Under the pieces are notes generated by a model, which did not search any database, was not told where the DNA came from, and was given only the letters and a program-made list of their open reading frames with translations. Shown here in pieces: positions 60,714 through 64,000 of a DNA stretch of 64,000 nucleotides. The stretch comes from CAZCQP01 sp964500895 (GTDB lineage Bacteria; Bacillota; Clostridia; Lachnospirales; JAISER01). The number at the start of each line of letters is the position of its first letter. Positions within the stretch are counted from its first letter, which is position 1. Position numbers and translations under genes: made by a program. Where the stretch lies: NCBI GenBank assembly GCA_964500895.1, contig CAZCQP010000001.1, forward strand, positions 1 through 64,000, given 5' to 3'.

Positions 60714-61555
60714 TCTTCTTGATTTCTGCACTGACCTCCGTTGTGGCAGTGGCGCTCATTTGCATATTCTTATTCGCAAATGGGCTCCCTGCCGTTTTCA
60801 AGATTGGTGCAGGAAAGTTTCTTTTCGGTACAGAATGGTCGCCCCAGGACATTCCGCCCCTCTTTGGTATTTTGCCCATGATTTTAGGCAGCATTTATGT
60901 AACGGTGGGGGCCATCATTGTGGGGGTGCCTGTGGGCATTTTAACCTCTGTTTTCATGGCCAAGTTTTGCCCAAAATCTATTGAAAAAGTGTTAAAGCCT
61001 GCCCTTTCTCTTTTGGCTGGCATTCCTTCTGTGGTTTACGGCTTTTTCGGCATGGTGGTGTTGGTGCCCCTGGTGAAAAGCCTGTTCGGCAAAACTTTTG
61101 GGGGCAACGGCAACAGCATTTTCACAGCCTCTATCCTGCTGGGCATTATGATTTTGCCCACCATCATTGAAATAAGCACCAGCGCCATTAAGGCCGTGCC
61201 TTCTTCTTATTACGAAGGTGCCCTGGCTTTAGGGGCCACCCATGAAAAAGCCGTGTTTTTCGTTACGTTACCAGCAGCTGCTTCCGGCATTATGGCGGCC
61301 ATCACGTTAGGCATCGGCCGGGCCATTGGTGAAACCATGGCCGTGGTGATGGTGTGCGGCAATCAAGCGGTCATTCGCCTGCCCCATCAAATGTTTAAAG
61401 GGGTGCGTACTCTTACCGCCAACATCATTACGGAAATGGGCTACTCCGAAGGCTTGCACCGTGAAGCCCTCATTGCCACCGGCGTGGTTTTGTTCATCTT
61501 CATTTTAATGATTAATTTAACCTTTTCCTTGCTCAAAAGGAGGGCGCAGCATTGA
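60692..61555 (+). CDS. pstC: phosphate ABC transporter permease PstC
   Basis: 287 residues with six hydrophobic helices. Signatures: LSLLAGIPSVVYGFFGMVVLVPL, ILPTIIEISTSAI, EGALALGATHEKAVF (EAA loop) and GIGRAIGETMAVVMV. Overlaps pstS (22 bases) and pstA (4 bases), so translation is coupled. AGGAGAGG precedes the ATG. Confidence 0.94.
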   Translation: MERSARIIFLISALTSVVAVALICIFLFANGLPAVFKIGAGKFLFGTEWSPQDIPPLFGILPMILGSIYVTVGAIIVGVPVGILTSVFMAKFCPKSIEKVLKPALSLLAGIPSVVYGFFGMVVLVPLVKSLFGKTFGGNGNSIFTASILLGIMILPTIIEISTSAIKAVPSSYYEGALALGATHEKAVFFVTLPAAASGIMAAITLGIGRAIGETMAVVMVCGNQAVIRLPHQMFKGVRTLTANIITEMGYSEGLHREALIATGVVLFIFILMINLTFSLLKRRAQH

Positions 61556-62391
61556 TTTCCAGAATATTAAAAGGGCTTGTTTGGGGTGCGGCAGCCATCA
61601 CCTTTAGCGTACTTATTTTTATCATTGCCTATATCTTGTATAAAGGCGTTCCTTACTTGTCCCCCCAGCTTTTTGCCCTGAAATACACCAGCGAAAACGC
61701 TTCCCTGCTCCCCGCATTGGTGACCACGGTGATGATGACGGGGCTGGCGTTGCTCTTTGCCGTGCCTTTAGGGGTGTTTTCCGCCATTTACCTGGTGGAA
61801 TATGCCAGCAAAAACAACCAGCTGGTAAAGGTCATTCGCATCACTACAGAAACTTTATCTGGCATTCCTTCCATTGTGTACGGCTTGTTCGGCATGTTGT
61901 TTTTCGTAACATACCTGGGCTTTGGGTTTTCATTAATTGCCGGCGCACTTACCCTAGCCATTATGATTTTGCCCCTGATTATGCGTTCCAGTGAAGAAGC
62001 GTTGCTCTCTGTGTCCGACAGCTTCCGGGAAGGCAGTTTCGGCTTGGGTGCCGGTCGGCTACGCACCACTTTAAAAATTGTGCTGCCCTCTGCCGCCAAC
62101 GGCATTTTGGCTGGGGCCATTCTGGCCATTGGCCGTATTGTGGGTGAAACAGCGGCCCTTATTTACACAGCCGGAACTGTAGCTCAGATTCCCGGCACAA
62201 CCAAAAACGGAAGTGTGCTTTTTGACAGCGGCAGAACATTGTCTGTGCACATGAACGCTTTGTCCAGCGAAGGGCTAAAGGTGGGGCAAGCTTATGCCAC
62301 CGCCGTGGTTTTGCTGGGCACCGTCATACTAATCAATGCTTTAGCCGCCTACACGGCTAAAAAGTTATCCGCAGGAGGGCCCCATGCATAA
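61552..62391 (+). CDS. pstA: phosphate ABC transporter permease PstA
   Basis: 279 residues, TTG start overlapping the pstC stop (TTGA), AAGGAGG upstream. Six hydrophobic helices; [43 protein letters not shown] (EAA loop) and [17 protein letters not shown] are PstA signatures. Overlaps pstB by 8 bases. Confidence 0.94.
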   Translation: MISRILKGLVWGAAAITFSVLIFIIAYILYKGVPYLSPQLFALKYTSENASLLPALVTTVMMTGLALLFAVPLGVFSAIYLVEYASKNNQLVKVIRITTETLSGIPSIVYGLFGMLFFVTYLGFGFSLIAGALTLAIMILPLIMRSSEEALLSVSDSFREGSFGLGAGRLRTTLKIVLPSAANGILAGAILAIGRIVGETAALIYTAGTVAQIPGTTKNGSVLFDSGRTLSVHMNALSSEGLKVGQAYATAVVLLGTVILINALAAYTAKKLSAGGPHA

Positions 62392-63130
62392 AATCTATGT
62401 CAATAACCTTGATTTATGGTATAATCAATTCAAGGCATTAAAAAATATAAATTTACCCATTGAACAAAATGTGATAACCGCCTTTATCGGTCCTTCCGGC
62501 TGCGGCAAGTCTACCCTGCTTAAATCCATCAACCGGATGAACGATTTAATCGAAGGTTGCCGGGTAGAAGGGGAAATTTTGTTAGACGGGGAAAACATTC
62601 AGCGTTTGAACGTGAACAGCCTGCGGAAGCGGGTGGGCATGGTGTTTCAAAAGCCCAATCCCTTCCCCATGAGCATTTACGACAACATTGCTTACGGCCC
62701 CCGCACCCACGGTATTAAAGCCAAGCATAAGCTGGACGGCATTGTGGAAAAAGCTTTGCGGGATGCGGCTGTTTGGGAAGAAACCAAAGACCGGCTGAAT
62801 AAATCGGCGTTAGGCATGTCTGGCGGCCAGCAACAACGGCTGTGCATTGCCCGGGCGTTGGCGGTACAACCGGAAGTGCTTTTAATGGACGAACCCACCA
62901 GCGCCCTAGACCCTATTTCTACCAGTAAGATTGAAGACTTGGTGCTGGAGCTGAAAAAAGACTACACCGTCATCATCGTGACCCACAACATGCAACAGGC
63001 AACCAGAATTAGCGACAAAACCGCTTTTTTCCTTTTGGGGGAAGTTATTGAATACGGCAACACGGACGATATTTTCTCCATGCCCAAGGATAAACGGACA
63101 GAGGATTATATCACCGGGAGGTTTGGATAA
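62384..63130 (+). CDS. pstB: phosphate ABC transporter ATPase PstB
   Basis: 248 residues. Walker [10 protein letters not shown], signature [16 protein letters not shown] (as MSGGQQQR), Walker [15 protein letters not shown]-loop [26 protein letters not shown] is diagnostic of PstB. It shares one base with phoU (TAATG). Confidence 0.96.
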   Translation: MHKIYVNNLDLWYNQFKALKNINLPIEQNVITAFIGPSGCGKSTLLKSINRMNDLIEGCRVEGEILLDGENIQRLNVNSLRKRVGMVFQKPNPFPMSIYDNIAYGPRTHGIKAKHKLDGIVEKALRDAAVWEETKDRLNKSALGMSGGQQQRLCIARALAVQPEVLLMDEPTSALDPISTSKIEDLVLELKKDYTVIIVTHNMQQATRISDKTAFFLLGEVIEYGNTDDIFSMPKDKRTEDYITGRFG

Positions 63131-63777
63131 TGCGTAGTAAATTTGATGAACAACTAACCACACTAAACAACATGCTCATTGAAATGGGCGCACTCATTGA
63201 AACAGCCATCCATTTGGGTATGGAAGGCCTTGTGAAACAAGATGTGGCCACCGCCAAAAAGGCCATTGATTTGGATGCGGAAATTGACCAGAAGGAAAAA
63301 GACATTGAGTCTTTATGCCTGAAGCTACTTTTGCAGCAGCAACCGGTGGCCAAGGACTTGCGTTTAATTTCGGCAGCCCTTAAAATGATTACAGACATGG
63401 AGCGCATTGGCGACCAAGCGGCAGACATTGCGGAAATAAGCCTATACCTTGCAGAAGCGCCTTACTTAAAAAAGCTGGAGCATATTCCGCAAATGGCCGC
63501 CGCAACCACCAAAATGGTGACGGACAGCATTGACGCCTTCGTAAAGAAAGACTTGCAGCTGGCTAAAGCAGCCATTAAAGAAGATGACGAAGTGGACGCC
63601 CTTTTCATCACCGTTAAAAATGATTTAATTCAAATGATTAAGCATAATACAGATTCAGGGGAACAAGCCATGGATTTAATGATGGTGGCCAAATATTTGG
63701 AACGCATCGGCGACCATGCGCAAAACATTGCTGAATGGGTGGTTTTTTCCATCACCGGCAAGCACGAAAACCCGTGA
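63130..63777 (+). CDS. phoU: phosphate signalling protein PhoU
   Basis: 215 residues, two three-helix bundles in tandem with metal-binding repeats (DMERIGDQAADIAE near residue 95 and YLERIGDHAQNIAEW near 195). Links the Pst transporter to the PhoR/PhoB pair and represses the regulon when phosphate is plentiful. Confidence 0.94.
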   Translation: MRSKFDEQLTTLNNMLIEMGALIETAIHLGMEGLVKQDVATAKKAIDLDAEIDQKEKDIESLCLKLLLQQQPVAKDLRLISAALKMITDMERIGDQAADIAEISLYLAEAPYLKKLEHIPQMAAATTKMVTDSIDAFVKKDLQLAKAAIKEDDEVDALFITVKNDLIQMIKHNTDSGEQAMDLMMVAKYLERIGDHAQNIAEWVVFSITGKHENP

Positions 63778-63784
63778 GGTGTGT

Positions 63785-64000
63785 ATGTTAAGCATTTATA
63801 TTGTGGAAGATGATGAAAACATCCGAGACTTGGTGACCTATGCCCTCACCGGCGCAAACTTCACCGCTCTGGCCTTTGAAAACAGCACAGGGCTTTTTGC
63901 CCAGTTGCAGCACACCACCCCGGACTGCATCTTGCTGGACATTATGCTGCCCGGTGAGGACGGGCTTTCCATCCTTAAAAAGCTGCGGCAATCCGGCAAA
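63785..64000 (+). CDS. phoB: PhoB-type response regulator, N-terminal part
   Basis: The first 72 codons are present; the gene runs off the window. The receiver starts MLSIYIVEDDENIRDL, with acceptor Asp in CILLDIMLPGEDGL. GAGGTG precedes the ATG. Naming rests on location directly after phoU and Pho boxes upstream of the operon. Confidence 0.82.
   Translation, partial: MLSIYIVEDDENIRDLVTYALTGANFTALAFENSTGLFAQLQHTTPDCILLDIMLPGEDGLSILKKLRQSGK

Overview
The window reads as a chromosomal segment of an uncultured, flagellated, Gram-positive-type anaerobe of the class Clostridia. The case rests on gene content: a Spo0A-type DNA-binding protein, an IscR/NifS/NifU/MnmA cluster, the Pst/Pho operon, pyrimidine operon with two-subunit dihydroorotate dehydrogenase (PyrK/PyrD), bactofilin, SH3-NlpC/P60 hydrolase, strong AGGAGG ribosome binding sites and TTGACA/TATAAT promoters. 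No genus can be assigned from sequence alone. A run of exactly 100 N at 39477-39576 shows it is a draft scaffold. No tRNA, rRNA, CRISPR array or intact transposase was seen; most of the window is dense housekeeping DNA.

Layout. 62-1659 (+): a HhH-GPD glycosylase and a DUF554 membrane protein. 1744-9675 (-): one long operon, read right to left, of a glycosyltransferase/TPR protein, a DMT transporter, glyS, rimO, pgsA, yhbY and a secreted HhH protein. 9929-13853: a LivJ-like binding protein behind a sigma-54 promoter, its divergent sigma-54 activator, and hisC. 13972-18469 (-): phosphohexomutase, then a two-component pair followed by an acetyltransferase. 18554-23320: gltX (+), and the operon MBOAT acyltransferase / SGNH protein / nadE (-). 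23564-29834 (-): pyrC-F-K-D-E-cdd-pdp, joining de novo synthesis and salvage of pyrimidines. 29961-35036: bactofilin, a cell-wall hydrolase, a small AT-rich patch with an XRE regulator and a decayed gene, and an EF-G-like GTPase. 35317-45511 (+): polA, coaE, a lytic transglycosylase, a peptide-binding lipoprotein interrupted by the gap, galT, ligA, deoC and a lone ABC permease. 45561-48785 (-): iscR-iscS-iscU-mnmA. 49005-59590: a Spo0A-like protein, two flagellins, a TSCPD protein, a chemoreceptor, a giant FliK-like protein, a 47-residue protein and FliS. 59790-64000 (+): pstS-pstC-pstA-pstB-phoU-phoB behind a phased array of Pho boxes.

Most notable: (i) PstS is circularly permuted; (ii) the Spo0A-like protein has Glu in place of the phosphoacceptor Asp; (iii) the assembly gap can be explained as an unresolved 159-bp in-frame tandem repeat in a lipoprotein gene, flanked by a 55-base overlap typical of a k=55 de Bruijn graph; (iv) two TA-flanked miniature inverted-repeat elements both lie between a promoter and its gene; (v) a sigma-54 promoter faces a sigma-54 activator gene; (vi) a secreted protein joins a catalytically dead SNase-like domain, a Tyr-rich segment and tandem HhH motifs.
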